The translations under genes were made by a program, and so were the position numbers. Below are positions 1-13,439 of a stretch of DNA of 64,000 nucleotides, piece after piece. This DNA comes from Camelus bactrianus (taxonomy: Eukaryota > Chordata > Mammalia > Artiodactyla > Camelidae). Under the pieces are notes generated by a model. The model was given only the letters and a program-made list of their open reading frames with translations. It was not told the DNA's origin and made no database searches. Position 1 is the first letter of the stretch; each line of letters starts with the position of its first letter. The stretch spans positions 11,921,501-11,985,500 of the forward strand of contig NC_133574.1 of the NCBI RefSeq assembly GCF_048773025.1. Reading direction: 5' to 3'.

Positions 1-860
1 AGAACAAAAAGGGAAGAAGTGGTAGCCAAAATTGTAGTGTGGATATGTTTTCTAGACAAATAAAAATGTTTAAAAATCATTGCATGTGCAATGAAATGCT
101 CCCTATGTTACATGTAATATAATTCTAAAGACACCTACATGTAAACACAGAGGAGAGAGGAAGGAAATTCATCCCATAAAATATATAACAGAAAAGTCAA
201 AGATAAAGGTTAGCTTCGTACTAAAAATAGCAAATAAACAAACTCATATTCCTCACATTTTCTTTTGAAACACAAAATGATAGAAGAAAAAATAAACTCA
301 CAGCATCATCCACAGTTTAATATTGAAAATAAAAGCTCATGATCAGATATTCCTTTTCAAGATAAAATCCACTTAAATTAAACAGGACTCAAGAATAATT
401 TAAACCTGTTTACTTTGCCTAAAAAAAAATAAATAAATAAAGATCTATTTTAACCAATTGATAGAAAAAGGAAAATTAATACTCTTAAATAGAAAGATTG
501 ATTAAAATGTCTAACAATGAACAAGGCTTAATGATAATTCAGAGATGATATAAATAATTGTTAACTTTATTACAACTGTAAAAGCAAATTATAATTAATA
601 AGATAATATCTATAGCATATTGGACCATTAAAACTAAAACTGATTGTGATTATTATGTATTTATTTCTTACATGGTTGTAACAAACACATACACCCCCTT
701 TTTTTGGTTATCTATTCTTCTACTTTGTGGAAATTTCTACCAAAATGTGTCATTTACCATTCCCAAAATTAGGCACATTGTGGTTGTTTCAAACATGTTC
801 TCAAATTCTCACAAGATATATGAGACTTTGGAATATGGACTGGTTTATTGACTCATTTCT
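1..860. other. AT-rich gene-free stretch
   Basis: Strongly AT-rich sequence without a convincing reading frame, splice-like exon or repeat that I can name. Short homopolymers occur, for example an A run near 421. It is probably decayed repeat plus unique intergenic DNA. Confidence 0.5.
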
Positions 861-864
861 AATG

Positions 865-1295
865 AATATAATGTGTCAGAAGTTACATTGTTTAACTTGT
901 GACTCAAAGAAAAAGGAAACGCAACTTCCTTCCACCTGGATCTCTTGTTCTGGAACTTTTGAGCTGACACATTAAAAGCCTGATTACCCTAAGCTTCATG
1001 CTGAAGTCAGGTGATGAGACCACATGGTGTAAGGAAGAGATGCCATAGGATTCCTGTCTATTCTGCCCCTAAGCTGTCCAACTCCCTCTAACTTCAACCT
1101 GCAGACATATGAGTGAGAGAGACTTCAGATTACTTCAGACCCCTGACTCTGAGATGCCCTGGCAGATGTCAAGTGAAGCAGACAAGGCTTCCCTTCCATT
1201 CCCTGTCTGAAACACTGACCCACAGAACCAAACAGCAAAATGAATTTTCACAACAAAAGTTTTGATAATTTGTCAAGAAGCAGTCACTGCAAAAC
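865..1295 (+). mobile_element. MLT1-like LTR (ERVL-MaLR fossil)
   Basis: The order of segments follows an MLT1 long terminal repeat: a 'gatgagaccacatggtgtaa' block, a middle block with 'catatgagtgagagagactt', then 'ctgacccacagaaccaaac' near the 3-prime side. MLT1 LTRs are solo remnants of non-autonomous MaLR elements that spread early in placental evolution, so this copy is old (roughly 100 million years by family age). It is heavily diverged and no internal region is visible. Edges are approximate. Confidence 0.55.
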
Positions 1296-1299
1296 ACAG

Positions 1300-4200
1300 A
1301 GACCAACATTTCAGTTCGAATGTATCTTCCACAGATTGCAATTGGTTTAAGGATGATTATGTGGTTTAAGCTAAGCAAGACAGAATTGGGATTGCTTGCT
1401 TGCCTGATTGCTTGATTAATTTGATTTATCTTGATTGATTCTTTTTTCTGGGTGGTAGAAGTAGACATATGTGGAGTTTTCAACGTGGAATTTGGAAAGG
1501 AGGATATCTCTGCATGTGAGGTCCTGAAAAATAAGTTCTTTGTTAAACTGGAACTCTGAGCAGCATTCATAATGATGAAGAGAGGGTGTCTCAGAAAGAA
1601 GTCAGAAATGAGATGCAGAAAATGATACAGGTTGCTAGTTACATATTTGAAGCCTGGAATCCATTCTCACCTGAAATAAGCATTTTTCGCCTCGGTTGGC
1701 CTGCTTCCGATTCTCAGGAGTGTGCTCTCTTTTAGTACCTTTTTACTTTACTAATAAAAACCTTGCTTATATCACACTTTCTATCTCTCATTAATTTTTT
1801 TTCAGTTCACTAAGAACCATGATAATTCTTATTTCCCTTATCACAGTATCTATCCTTCTCAAAGTATGGACTGATAAGTAATTTTTTTATGGCTTAAACT
1901 AGTTTGAATCAATGTCACTTTTAACCAAACGGTTACTGAATAATGCAATAGTAAAACATGTTTTATTGTCCTCTTACAAATCTGATTCTCACAGATTTCT
2001 TCCAAACAGTATTCACTTTCTATCAGTGTTGTTCCTCAGTAATTCTCCAAAGGGGCATAATACCCTCTGAGAGCTGCCCTACATCAAAGAAAATAAAAAA
2101 AAGTCAGTTTATTTGGTTATAATACAAATTTGGGAACACTTTTTTCTAAGGAAGTTGCGTTTTAAAAAATTTGGATCTGTGACAATTGTGATTTATTACA
2201 AGTAAATAAAACCCCAGACAATGTCAAAACTTTGAGCAACTGACTATGGATATTTGAAAATAGATAATTGAAAAGAGATATTTGACAGTATCTCATTTCC
2301 ATACTCATAAAGGAAGACAAGAAGTGTTGCAGATGATCTTTCTCATCTATTGATATTATGCTGTCTATCAGATCCTAATAACATATCTGATGTATATAGT
2401 TTCAGATGCATTTAAAGCTATTTTTAGGACATTCAAAAATTAATTGTTGTAAGATTATTAAAGGAATAAACTCAAAATATTTTCTTCTTTAAAATATTAA
2501 AATACTGTTTGAGAATTAATATTTTAAGAGACTAGTTATATTCTCCATTTCAAACTTGGGGATTGTAAATAAATAGAAACAAGTATGAAACTGAGTTTTA
2601 GAAAAAAAATATGGATAACCATACATTTTGTTCTACTATTTTCTTTTCTTTCTTGTTTTAAACCTGAAGCTGCCAATCATGTTTTTCCATAGGACATATA
2701 TTCTTCTGATTTTATTCCTTTCAAAATCTAGTTTTTCCCTTAGGGAAAAATGTTTATATTTTAAAAAAGGATCTGGAATTTCTCAACAGAGTCAAGGAAC
2801 CATGTTGTATGAGTCAAGGGTACAAATGGTGTCTTTTTCCCTACACCGCTCCCACCCAATCAATCTGCATGAAACACTGATGCATGGCAAATTCCAGAAT
2901 AAAAAAATATAGTGTCAAGAAGAATAAAGCATGACAACAAGAGTGATACAAGATTCACTTTTCTCATTGTGTGCACATTCTCCATTTCCCCATTGTATTG
3001 TCATTAAGTTCTCACACTATGTAACAGTGCAGAGTAGCCAGAAGTTGGTGAACTATCCTTTCCATCAGAAAGCATACATGCATAAACAAACAAACAAACA
3101 AAGTACAATTGTAAAACACAAACCCCAAAAAATAAGGAAAGAGAAGAGGAGTAGAGGGGAGGGGAAGATCATAAGAGAGAATGCTGTCAAAAACCCACTA
3201 GCATAAATATTTAACACACAGGAAACAGAAGCAATGTAGCAGGTGTGACCCAGAAAGAGAGCAATTGACTTAAGATACAGGAGAAATTAAGCCTTGGAAG
3301 GATAACACAGAAAGAAGATTTTCCTGTCACAGATTTGACAGGATTGTTTAATACATGTTAATTCCTGTTTTATTCTTACAACTGTATCCTACACAGCAAA
3401 GAGTGAGAGACCAATGTAACCCTCCTCCTCAAAGTCAGAGAAGCATTGTGTCCTGGGAATTGTGGCTATTCTGGACTTAAACGGACAATGGTGAGAAACT
3501 AATTTGAATATTCAAATTTTAGAATTAGAGTATTCCAAAATGTGTAAACGCAAAAAGAGTATAACTGAAAGACAGCTGCATGGCCCCAAATGATGATTTT
3601 CATAGAGTATTTTCCTAAGCTCTGGCTCTATTACTACATGCTGCATTTGTTGCTGTGCACCATCTCTGGGTCTTGCCCAGAGCCTGCTGAGCTAAAGAGA
3701 GATAAGCTGTCAGATGTTGAAGTAGTTGATCAAGACAAAAGACCAGATGAATGTAACAGTCAAGCCTTCTATCACTTGTTGAGATGACACAGTTAGAGGT
3801 TAAACAGGAGAAAGTGCCAGCACCCATGGTGGTTCACTTTCCCCCAGGATATTGCCCAAGACAATGGTCAGGTGGATCAATGAAAATATTTGTCTTACTT
3901 TCCAGGGAGCCCCCAAACCAAATGCTCCTGTCATGTTGGATCTGAGGTCTGTGGGGAGCCAAAGGGTAAGGGCTAGGATACCACAGAGAAAAATATTTTC
4001 AAGGGTCCCTGATAAGGTTATCAGGGCAGAGGTGCCTGAGAGCCTCCTCTGCAGTGAGACACTGATGATGAAGCCTCCAAGAGGAGGGCCTGGGCCAGGA
4101 AATGAGGTAAGCATAAAGACATGCATGACTAGGGTCCCTGGGTTCTGAGACTGCAATTCATTGGCTGGGCACTGAGTCTGGGTGGGCTGAGCAGCTTTCC

Positions 4201-5650
4201 CCTGTGAATTTCCTCAAGTAAATCCTTTGCAATTGCCTATAGTTGGACTTAAATTAGACATAGGCTTTTGTCCTGGAGCCTGGCAAACTCAATTCTGTCT
4301 ATGTGAATGACAGTAGTGATAGGACATTAGCCAACTAGTTTGGATGCTTTCAAAAAGAGCAGAGACCTAAGATTGATGTGCTGAATAGATCATGTCAGGG
4401 AGGGAGTCTGTGTGTAGGGGAGAGCATTGTCTAACTTACCAGCCAGTGAAAGTCCCCAAGGGTCAAATGTAAAAATGCCAGTGAGGAGGAAACAGCTCCC
4501 TATTGAGTAAATTGGCTGAATAGAATAAATATTTCTCACCACATAAGGAAGAGGTGTTAATATACAAGTGGTTTGATTTAAGGAAATTAAAGCAACATAA
4601 TATTTATTAACCTGAAATATATTCAGCAAAAATATACCCATTATACAACTATAAAAATATACCAGTGAGGATTGTATTCAGCAGAATATTACAACCTCAT
4701 GTTCACCACAAACACAGGACTTTTTTTTTTTTAAATTATTTAACAACATGCCAAGTGATAGATTTTACAAAGGGGACCTAATTTATGTTATCCCAGAAGA
4801 GACTTAATGTTTCAAGGATATGTAGGAGATATTCTGAAAAGTGTATCCCAGGTGACAAATATGTGGACCACAAGATACCAAGGATCCTGGGCTGCTGGAG
4901 GGTCTGAATGAGGCCTCCCTGGGCCAAGTCTGATGGCAGGAGATAAAATTGGAGAGGCAATAAGATATTCTTTTCTGATATAAAATTTAAAACTCTCAAA
5001 AAAAAAAAACACTCATGACATTTTCTTTTATTGTACCATATGTCTCCCCCCTTATAACTGTTAACCTAAGATATGAAATATTTTTTAGTGATATGTACTA
5101 ATGATTTCCTAGAAAGGCATTATAATATATTCAGTCTAGAAACCCATTAGAATTGCTCTTTTAAGATTTATGGTCATGACTTTTTACTGTATGATTTTTC
5201 ATGATTTTAGAAATGTGTATAAATTTTCCAAATTGTGAAAATAGCTTGATTTCCAGTTATTCTTTTCCTTCCTATTTTTCTCTGAATGTGAAACTATCAT
5301 CTGAACAATGATGCTGTCTGATCCCTCACAGCCAAAATGAAAGAGACCCTTAGAAATGTAGTCCTTCCCTGAGAAAGCAAGAATATGCAGCTTCACTTAT
5401 AAGGGAACCCAGAACATCTTAAATTTACCAACCTCACAAAGAATACAGGGATGTGATATTGGAATGAATGGCTAGAAGTAATTATAAAACTTTCATCCTT
5501 ACAACCCTAACAGGTTTACTCCCATTTAGAAATCTCCAGTGCATGAGAAATCAAATATGTCAATTTATGAACTTTTAATTCCTTATCATTAAGAGAATAT
5601 GCTTCATGTTTCATTGTAATTTACTAAGTTCTTTCTGAAACTGCATTTCA
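1300..5650. other. Gene-free stretch, mostly AT-rich
   Basis: No exon or recognised gene. It contains a short AAAC tandem run at about 3084-3102. A less AT-rich block at about 3600-4300 has open frames on both strands (for example 3852-4148), which reads like an old unassigned repeat; none of the frames resembles a known protein. The rest is AT-rich with no clear structure. Confidence 0.45.
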
Positions 5651-5654
5651 TGTT

Positions 5655-5825
5655 CTCCTTACACCTATCTGTGAGATAAAGTGAGCAAATGTTTTAATTC
5701 CAATTTTGTACATATGGAAATCAAAACAGAGAGAAAGGAAATAATTTTCTCCAATTTCTTGAAACCAGTCAGTGACCAAATTGGGTTTCAAATCTAAGTC
5801 TTCATTTTTCAAACACTTAATGGCC
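5655..5825 (-). mobile_element. MIR SINE fragment
   Basis: Read on the reverse strand, this follows the MIR core and 3-prime half. The plus strand shows the usual complement order: 'ctgtgagataaagtgagc', a 'gaaatcaaaacagagagaaa' block, then 'cagtcagtgaccaaattggg'. MIRs are tRNA-derived SINEs amplified before the placental radiation. Diverged, edges approximate. Confidence 0.5.
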
Positions 5826-5829
5826 TAAA

Positions 5830-6920
5830 TAAATAATTGGATCTGAAGGGCTGTAAAGTTAACCCAAGCAACAATAGATTTTCTCTAAGAAGCTTAATTT
5901 TCATGGGAAAATTATTGCACACATGTGGGTAGATAATATCATCCAATGTAGCTCAAAGAAGCAGAAAGGATAGGTCAAAATAAAAAACATTTAGAGATGA
6001 TAAATAATCATCATCCAAGAATACTGTAAGTATCTTCTTAGCTATATAAGCAAACATAAAATTGGAGAGTTGAAATTATTTAAGATTAGAAGTAGAATAA
6101 GAATCAGATGGCTTTTTTCAGGTCCTCAACATCAATTATATCTTTTCCTTTGTGATTAGTTAAAAGGAAGTTATTTCTTCCCATTCAACTTCTGAAAGGA
6201 GAGTTAGGCAGTCTTTGCCTGTGACTCATATTAGCTGGTAAAGATGAGGTGCTCAATAAACATTTCTCAAAAATATAGTCTTACAGAATGTTTTTAGTGC
6301 TCTTCATTTTTAAAATTCTTGTTTATTCTTGTCTCCAAAACAGACAGACATTTTAAAAGTAATAAAAAAAAAAAGAGTCATTGTTTTGGAATATGATGTA
6401 TGTTTTAGCTGTGGTGTGTGCAATTAGCAGAGCAACGCTCCCCATTCTCTCTTGACTCATGAATCACAGCTGAGCCCAACACATGGCATCACCAAGTGAC
6501 ACACATACAAATCTTCATAAAATATAGTAATACATTTCTCACATAAATTATATTTATTGGCTATTCGTCAAGTCACAGGTTCTTTCCCTGAGTTTTCACA
6601 ATGATTCAGGACTTGGGACAGTTTGGTTTTGGCAGCTGTTCTCATAATTGCCTGATAGTCAGTCATTAAATTTGCCCTGTTTTTTTAATAACCTATGGGT
6701 TCACACACACTTGGTGTAACAATGATTAAGCCTACACTTATTCAATTATCACTTTTTTATTGTAAAATATTTCTAAATAATTTTGAAAAGAAATTCACTT
6801 AACTCTTGCAACATCTGTTAATGAGGGAATCAGATCACCAGTATTGTCTTTTTTGTTTTATTTTTGTTTGCTTGTTTTTGTTTTCACAATGACCATCACC
6901 AAGAGGTTGCTGGCTTTATT
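5830..6920. other. Gene-free AT-rich stretch
   Basis: No coding exon, RNA gene or named repeat recognised. Pyrimidine-rich and AT-rich, with T-rich and GTTT-rich tracts around 6850-6880. Confidence 0.4.
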
Positions 6921-6924
6921 TTAT

Positions 6925-7225
6925 TTTTTTAAATTAAAGTATAGTTGATTTACAATTTTGTGTTAATTTCAGCTGTACAGCATAGTGATTTAGTATATAT
7001 ATATTATTTTTCAGACTCCTTCCCATTATTGGTTATTACAAGAGATTGAATATAGTTCCCTGTGCTATACCTTGTGCGTCTGTTGATCCCAGACTCCTAA
7101 TTTATCCCTCCACTGCCTTTTCCCCTTTTGTAACCATAGTTTGTTTTCTATGTCTGTAAGTCTGGTTTAGTTTTGTAAATATGTCCATTTGTATCATTTT
7201 TAGATTCGGCATGTAAGTAATACGA
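6925..7225 (-). mobile_element. L1 3-prime end, cetartiodactyl type
   Basis: The plus strand begins with the complement of a LINE-1 tail ('attaaagtatagttgattta', 'cagctgtacagcatagtgat') and continues through 'gattgaatatagttccctg' into 3-prime UTR sequence, so the element is on the minus strand. This tail is characteristic of cetartiodactyl L1s and of SINEs that share their 3-prime end. Only the last few hundred bases are present (5-prime truncated), as is usual for L1 insertions. Confidence 0.7.
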
Positions 7226-7739
7226 TATTTGATTTTCTCTGACTTCAGATAATATGATAATCTCTAGATCCAAAAATAATTCATAAAAACCATTCTTAGT
7301 TTCTAATCAATTCTCTCATTTGGTGGACTCAACACTTGTAGATTTTAACTTTAAACTTTTAACTCTTCCCAAGGAACCCTACAAGTTCATAGTATGTAAT
7401 ATTTTGTATCTTAGTTATAGTGAAATTTAGATTCACAATTTCTCTTGCTGGGATGAAGAAAAATGTTTTTGAACTATAATAAATTCACATGACCATCTCA
7501 TATAAGAATATCAGTGCTTTTTCTGGTTCTTAATTCCTTGTCAATGCATAAAACTCGAGAGGAGTGCTATGAATAATATTTCCTAAGGAACAAAAAACAT
7601 TGTTTTTAAATTTTAAAACATTGAGTGAGAGAGAAAACTTCTGCCAGAAGTGAAAAGTTTTGCTATGTAGATATTTTCCCATGACATATCAAAATATAGT
7701 GACTTAAAATCACATCTACCTGTTTTGTTTTTTTTTTTT

Positions 7740-8120
7740 TTGCAAGGTTTTGACTCAGTTTGGAGGTCTTGCTAATCTGAATTGAGTTGGACTTACATTG
7801 CTGAAGGTTCTTTCTCCTGTATAATAAACTTATGAGTCAGTAGTGAACTGACCAGACTTGGCTGGCTTCAGCTGGGGTGACTTAACCCAGCTTGATGGGG
7901 TCTCTTAGCTGCCAGGAAGCTAGTCTCAGCTCATTCTCAGGTTGATGGTGAGGATTCAAGAGAGAGTAGGTCATGTCATGAACAGGACAATCAAAAGTGC
8001 ACTCTTCTATCTTCAATTAATTTTCAGCTTATATCACAATTGTTAACATTGCTTTGACCAGAGCTTGCAATGTAGAAAAGTCCATTGTCAAAGGGAAAAG
8101 CAGAAAATTACAAAGTAAAT
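7740..8120. mobile_element. Old dispersed repeat, family not assigned
   Basis: The stretch with 'agacttggctggcttcagct', a 'gccaggaagctagtctcagc' block and a 'tgctttgaccagagcttgca' block resembles a common old mammalian interspersed repeat that I cannot name with certainty. No coding potential. The 13-T run just before it (about 7729-7741) may mark a separate insertion tail. Confidence 0.35.
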
Positions 8121-8258
8121 GACAGGATTTAGAAAAGAATTAAAGAGACCATGAATGAAATTAGCCTACCACAAAAGGTGATTCGCTTGTTAATAACACT
8201 GTTGAAGACCTGTCTTCTAAGACAGGGACTGATTCTCCAATGAAGGGTGAAGACAGTA

Positions 8259-8259
<1 letters not shown>

Positions 8260-8339
<80 letters not shown>
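8260..8339. repeat. (AAT)n microsatellite, about 26 uninterrupted units
   Basis: A pure trinucleotide array of about 80 bases, broken only at its right edge where it becomes 'atattaataattag'. It lies directly against the 5-prime end of a LINE tail fragment. Read as codons it gives only an isoleucine run, an artefact rather than a protein. Long pure arrays of this kind are usually polymorphic in length. Confidence 0.95.
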
Positions 8340-8349
8340 TTAATAATTA

Positions 8350-8638
8350 GAACAGATATAGCAAAACAGAAACAGACTCACATATACAGAGAATGGACTG
8401 CTGGTTGTCAGGAGAGAGGGGTGTGGGGTGGGGCAAAGCTATTATAGAGGATTATGGAATACAAGCTACTATGCATAAAACAAGATACAAAAAGACCTAA
8501 TGGATAGCACAAGGAAAATAGTCACTATTTTATAATAGCTTTGTATGCAGTATAATCTATAAAAATATAAAATTTCCATGCTGTACACCAGAACAAATAT
8601 ATTGTAAGTCAAAAATACTTCAGTTTAAAATAAAAGAA
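8350..8638 (+). mobile_element. L1 3-prime end, cetartiodactyl type
   Basis: Sense-strand L1 3-prime UTR: 'aacagaaacagactcacata', 'ggactgctggttgtcaggag', then the tail 'ccatgctgtacaccagaaca' and a short A-rich end near 8630. Truncated at its 5-prime side next to the AAT array. Confidence 0.65.
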
Positions 8639-8639
8639 C

Positions 8640-10200
8640 TTAGTGAATAAAATGAGGGTCATTTGGTTTTTTACTATAAAATAATTACCATACAATAATT
8701 ACTAGCTTCCTGATGGCATTTATAATGACTATAACTTTCAGTTAGAGGCAAACTAGGAACCTCTAAGAAGTCAAAGAAAACACATATTTTGCATGATTGA
8801 CAAGTCTTTCCTTCCAAAATACACTCATACTTCAATTTAAAAAAAAAATCTTTATTGAGAGCCTGGAAGTACAGTTATGTTCAATTCAGAGTCCTTGCAG
8901 TTGAATTGACAATTGAAATATAAAGAAATCCATGTGCCAATAGAGCTAAATACATGAATTCTATGGAGTGCTACATAATCAAAAACTAAACTTTGCCACA
9001 TATATGGTTTACTCTAAAAGTCTTTATTGAAATATATAAATGATAAGACAAGTGCATAAAACTTAACTTTAAAGCTTGATGAGATTTCACAAATTGAAAA
9101 CACTGACATAACCAGCTCTGGGATGCTTTTGAATGTTTTCTCTGTGTTGTCTCTTTCTTTCCCCTTATTATTGGCAAATACTTAGAATAGCAAGTGCGTG
9201 TAGTGAAAAATTTGTGGCTCAAACTAGACCAGATAGCTGACCATGTTTTTTTTTCCAGATGCATTTTTCTTGAGAGACATTAAAATGTAATATACTTGTT
9301 ATCAGTGCATTGCCTCTCTGCTGCAAACCACCCTTAAATGACTGCTCTGAAATAATATATTTGGACCCTGTAGATGTTTCTCCTGTGGCAGATGGCATGC
9401 TTTGTTAGTAGAGAGTACCAGAGAGACACTAAAGTAAGAAAGGGGTTTCTCTTCCAAGTCTACTGTGTTTTCCTAGGCAAGCTCCTGCACCATGTCAACT
9501 TCCAAGCTCAGCAGAGGGCATAGCCCCTCCAGTCCCTTGACTCCAGAAGTACCTGACTTATAAGCAGCTCAGGATATTCCTGGGGGGTTGATTTCTCCAC
9601 CAACTCCACAGTGGCTTCTTAGTGGGGATTTTCCAGCAGGGTACCTCCTATTTAAAATTTCTTCCTGTACTCCCTGGGAGGCTTGTGGCCTCGGTGAACT
9701 TCTCCACTCTCTCATGAGCCATAGATATACCCACCCTCTAAAAAGAGGTCTGGGTGTTCTCCACACTTCAGGAAATGAGTCTCTCACTGTGGTTCATGAT
9801 CTCATCTCTAGGAGATCTGGTTGTTATTTTATCTGTTATTTCTAGATTTTCTATAGGACCCTTTACATTCTAGTAGATGTTTCCCTGTTATAGTTAATAC
9901 TTTTAATTAAAATGTCCACATTCAAGGTACCACATGGTTCCTGCCTCTGGATTAGTGCTTGACTGATGTGCTTGCTTTCTTCAGGGTCCCAGAGCTCTTC
10001 TGATTCAAGACATGATTCACAGTAGTAAAGTTGGGTGCATTTTGCATAGTATTATTTGTCAGTTGAATCTATGAAATTTAAAATATCTGTCAATGAATAT
10101 TAAGCTCAACTTAGTAGAATATTAAAATCAACCTGAGATATTGGAAAGGTAATTATTGAAATTACATTGAAAGAAAGAAGCAAATGTTATTGAAAAGCAA
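8640..10200. other. Gene-free stretch
   Basis: No exon of a known gene. A moderately GC block at 9460-9840 has overlapping open frames on both strands (for example 9588-9845) that resemble no protein I know; it may be an old LTR-like or unassigned repeat. The flanks are AT-rich without structure. Confidence 0.4.
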
Positions 10201-10214
10201 ATCAAAAGGGAGTG

Positions 10215-10442
10215 GGAAAGAATAAATTGGGAGTTTGAGATTTGCTGACACTACTGTGTATAAGATAGATAAACAACAAGCTTATACTGTTTAGCACAGG
10301 GAACTATGTTCAGTATTTTTCAGTGACCTGTAATAAAGAATATGAAAAGGGATATATGTATGTATATGTCTGATTGAAATATTATGCTGTACACCAGAAA
10401 TTGATACATTGTAAACTGACTATACTTACATTAAAAAAAACA
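10215..10442 (+). mobile_element. L1 3-prime end with poly-A
   Basis: A textbook cetartiodactyl L1 tail in sense: 'ttgggagtttgagatttgct', 'taaacaacaagcttatactg', 'tagcacagggaactatgttc', 'ctgtacaccagaaattgata', ending in an A run at about 10433-10440. 5-prime truncated retrotransposition product. Confidence 0.8.
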
Positions 10443-10739
10443 TCAGAAATGTATATTATTTGAGTACAAATACCGAGACATATTTTGTTTTATCATTTGA
10501 ATATATAATAGCCTCAGAATATAATTTTAAATTGTCTTTATTAGTTATTTATATATGTTCATACAGTTAATTAATTGATTCATTGATTTGTACACTATAT
10601 ATGACTGGATGATCCAACTTCTAGCCAGGAAAAGCATACTTTACACGGGATAACTGACCTTGTTACCTCCCTTCTCTGATTTCTCTTAACCCCTTTGGCG
10701 GATCATTCACTCCTCTAAATTATACATCATTTTTTTAGG

Positions 10740-12270
10740 CACGTTGATAACTTTATTCTGGTTCCACCTGGTCTCAAACACCTGGGAGACACCCCATTTC
10801 CTAAAGATGATCATGTAATTTTCTCTGACAGAGTTTAATGCTTCCCTTCATCTTTGGCCTTTAGCAGTATGAATTTATTTCTAGGTTGTTTTTTAATTCA
10901 TTATTTGTTGAAAATTCTTGACCATTCATTTTGCAATTTTTTTCCCTCATTCTTTTACTTTCTTTTTCCTTCTGGGACTTCAATTAAATATATTTCAGAC
11001 TGATTGGCTTACATCTCTTGGATACTCTGTTCTTTTAAATTTAAATTATTAAAATTTTCCAAGAATTTCCTCTTTTGTTTTCATTTGAGTAATGTTTGTT
11101 GACCTAAATTCAAGTCCACCAAGGCTTTCCTTGAATGTGTCAGGCCTACTAATGAGCCTGTCAAAGACATTCTTCATTCCCTTTGCTGGGCATGTGTTTA
11201 AATTTATTCCTAGCCTGCTCTTTGACATTTTCTTATTGTTTCCATTTCTCTGCTGAAATGACCCATCTATTCATGAATGTCTTCAAGTCTTTTCACTGGA
11301 GCGTGTGATGTATTAATCATAGTGATTTTATATTCCCTGTCTGATTTTCACTTCTATTATTTGTTTTATCTTTCAACAGTGGATTCTTTTTTCTTTCCAT
11401 TTCATAGGTCTCATAACTTTTAGTTGAAATCTACATATTCCACGTAGGGGGTCAGAAGCCTAAGTAAATAATGTTTAAGGCTCTAAATAGGCACACCTCT
11501 TTTCCTGCTAGGCTTTCATTGAGGAACTGAGCTGTGTTTCTGTTTTGCTGGTAGTTTCAATTACCTGCCATGCATGGCCAACTTCAGGTACCTTCAGTGT
11601 CACCTTGTGGTTAGGGCGGGAGCTAGACTGATAGACTATCTGAGTTTTATTCTGGAATGTGCTTGGTCCACCTTCCATCCACCTTGTAGATGTTCCCTGT
11701 GACCCTGCATCTTGGTCCCTGTGTGCTCTTATCCCTCTGCTGGGGGTTGGTCTGCTGTTGCTTGTTTCTTGGTCCTGGTTACTCCAGGTGGTGAGGAACA
11801 AAGAGGCTTTCCACATTTTCCTCATTTAGCATCAGTCTTAGGTAGCTCACGTGTCTCTGAGTCATTGGAGCCAAGTTTCCTTGGTGATCCTGCCCTGCTT
11901 TCCATGGTAAAAAGAAATCTTTAATTTTCTGAATCTAGGAGGATGTCTGCCTGTCTCCATTAACCAAACTCTGAGTTTTCAACCCCCTGAAAGTGACAGG
12001 ATTTACTGCCCTTTATTTTCAGCTTCTTAAGACATTATTCCACTGGGGAAAGCATCCAGGTAAGAATTGTTTTCTCCCTCAGCAGTGCCATCCCAGGGCA
12101 ACAGGAACATACCAACTGTGGGAGGCTTTCTCCACTCTTTCCTGCCCCCAGGCTTTTTCACAAGCAAACAGTGAGGTCCATGGAGAAGGGGCTGCGACCA
12201 TCTGTGCTCCCAGGACTCTATACTCTCCCAACTGGGAGTGCTCAGCTTTGAGCAGTTCATTAAGGAGTTA
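10740..12270 (-). mobile_element. Old L1M/HAL1 body, reverse strand
   Basis: The plus strand reads as the complement of an ancient LINE-1 or HAL1 (half-L1) 5-prime region and ORF1. It includes 'ccttctgggacttcaattaa', a 'cttcaagtcttttcactgga' block and 'taggtctcataacttttagt' followed by a 5-prime-UTR-like GC-richer block to about 12270. Open frames inside it (for example 11712-11924 and 11993-12271) are remnants or chance. HAL1/L1M were active early in mammals, which fits the strong divergence. Confidence 0.55.
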
Positions 12271-12329
12271 GTTGATACTTTTGTATCTGTTTGCATCCCC
12301 ACCTTGTCTCCTTCTGTTACCCTAAAAGG

Positions 12330-12890
12330 GGGAAGGAAAAGTCCCCAGTTCTTGACTTACTCAAAAGATAAGAATTCACATGGGAGATGAAAGCATTGTG
12401 CAGTGAAAGATTTTATTAGGAAAGGTGAAGTACCCCTCCAAGAACAGGAGGCAGGCTGATCCAAGTGCAGACAGCAATGGTCTTTGCTCCTTCCTCTTGT
12501 ACCCTCACTTAGAGGTGGTCTATTGATTGATTGATGGCTCTTGCCCCTGGAGTGCTTAGTCATGTTTGTCCCCTTTTGTGAATGCCCTTATCCATGATGA
12601 ACACAGAAAAACCCATGGAGGGGCCAGAACCTCAATGCTAATTATATTACAATGAGCACTGTGTCATTTCCGGTTAGGTCCTTGTCACTACCATGAAGTT
12701 CCAGCCTTTTAGTTCTAACTGGTTTCTTGCTGGCACTCACTTAGAAGAAGTAAAGCCCCTTTATGCTGGAGGCAGGCATGCCTCCATCATCCAGACCATC
12801 CTCTCTCTCCTCCACCTGTCTGCCTGGTGCCCCCACTTATCTAACTACCTAACACTTTCAGTGCTCTGGGACAGGTGAGGGATTGCCAGT
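12330..12890 (-). mobile_element. Probable solo LTR (ERV fossil), family not assigned
   Basis: On the minus strand the block carries a polyadenylation-like 'cctaataaaatctttcactg' about 90 bases before its likely right edge and has LTR-like base composition. No internal retroviral region is adjacent on either side, so if it is an LTR it is solo. I cannot place the family; edges and identity are uncertain. Confidence 0.35.
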
Positions 12891-12894
12891 GTCT

Positions 12895-13435
12895 TGTCTG
12901 TCTGGAGGCTCATGCCAGCGTTCCTCAAATTTTACCCTGATGGTAACCATTCAAAGTCAGCACTCTGATGGGTTCAGCAGCAGTGTGATTTTGCAGATTT
13001 CCCAGCTTCTTCTTATGATTTGATAAGTATGACACTCTTTCCATGTGTCTATCCTTAGATGGAACCAGGTCTCTGTAATACATGTGATTAAATCACTAAT
13101 TATTCATGGTTACCAAGATTCCAGGTATTTTTGGTTATTATGTTATTAATATTTCATGATGAAACCAAAATAAAGATGTGTTCTCCTTTGAAATATGCCA
13201 AAATATAGCTTAAAATCTAAATGTTTTATTTTTATTCCATTAAATTAAAAAATACAGTTCCTGTCTATTTAAAGCAATAAGAAAGAGATGTGGGATTTTC
13301 TATGTATACTTAGGGGAACCTATGTACTTTGAAATATGTGACAATTTTTATTGAATTTTTTATACGTATTGCACACATGAGGGTATCTATAAGCTACATA
13401 CGACTTAAAGTAAAATAATACTCTGATAACTGTAG
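12895..13435. other. Gene-free AT-rich stretch
   Basis: No exon or named repeat seen; AT-rich with several oligo-A/T tracts. Confidence 0.4.
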
Positions 13436-13439
13436 AATT

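Noticed and set aside
8247-8447. 66-residue frame with a long isoleucine run
   Set aside because: Translation of the AAT microsatellite.
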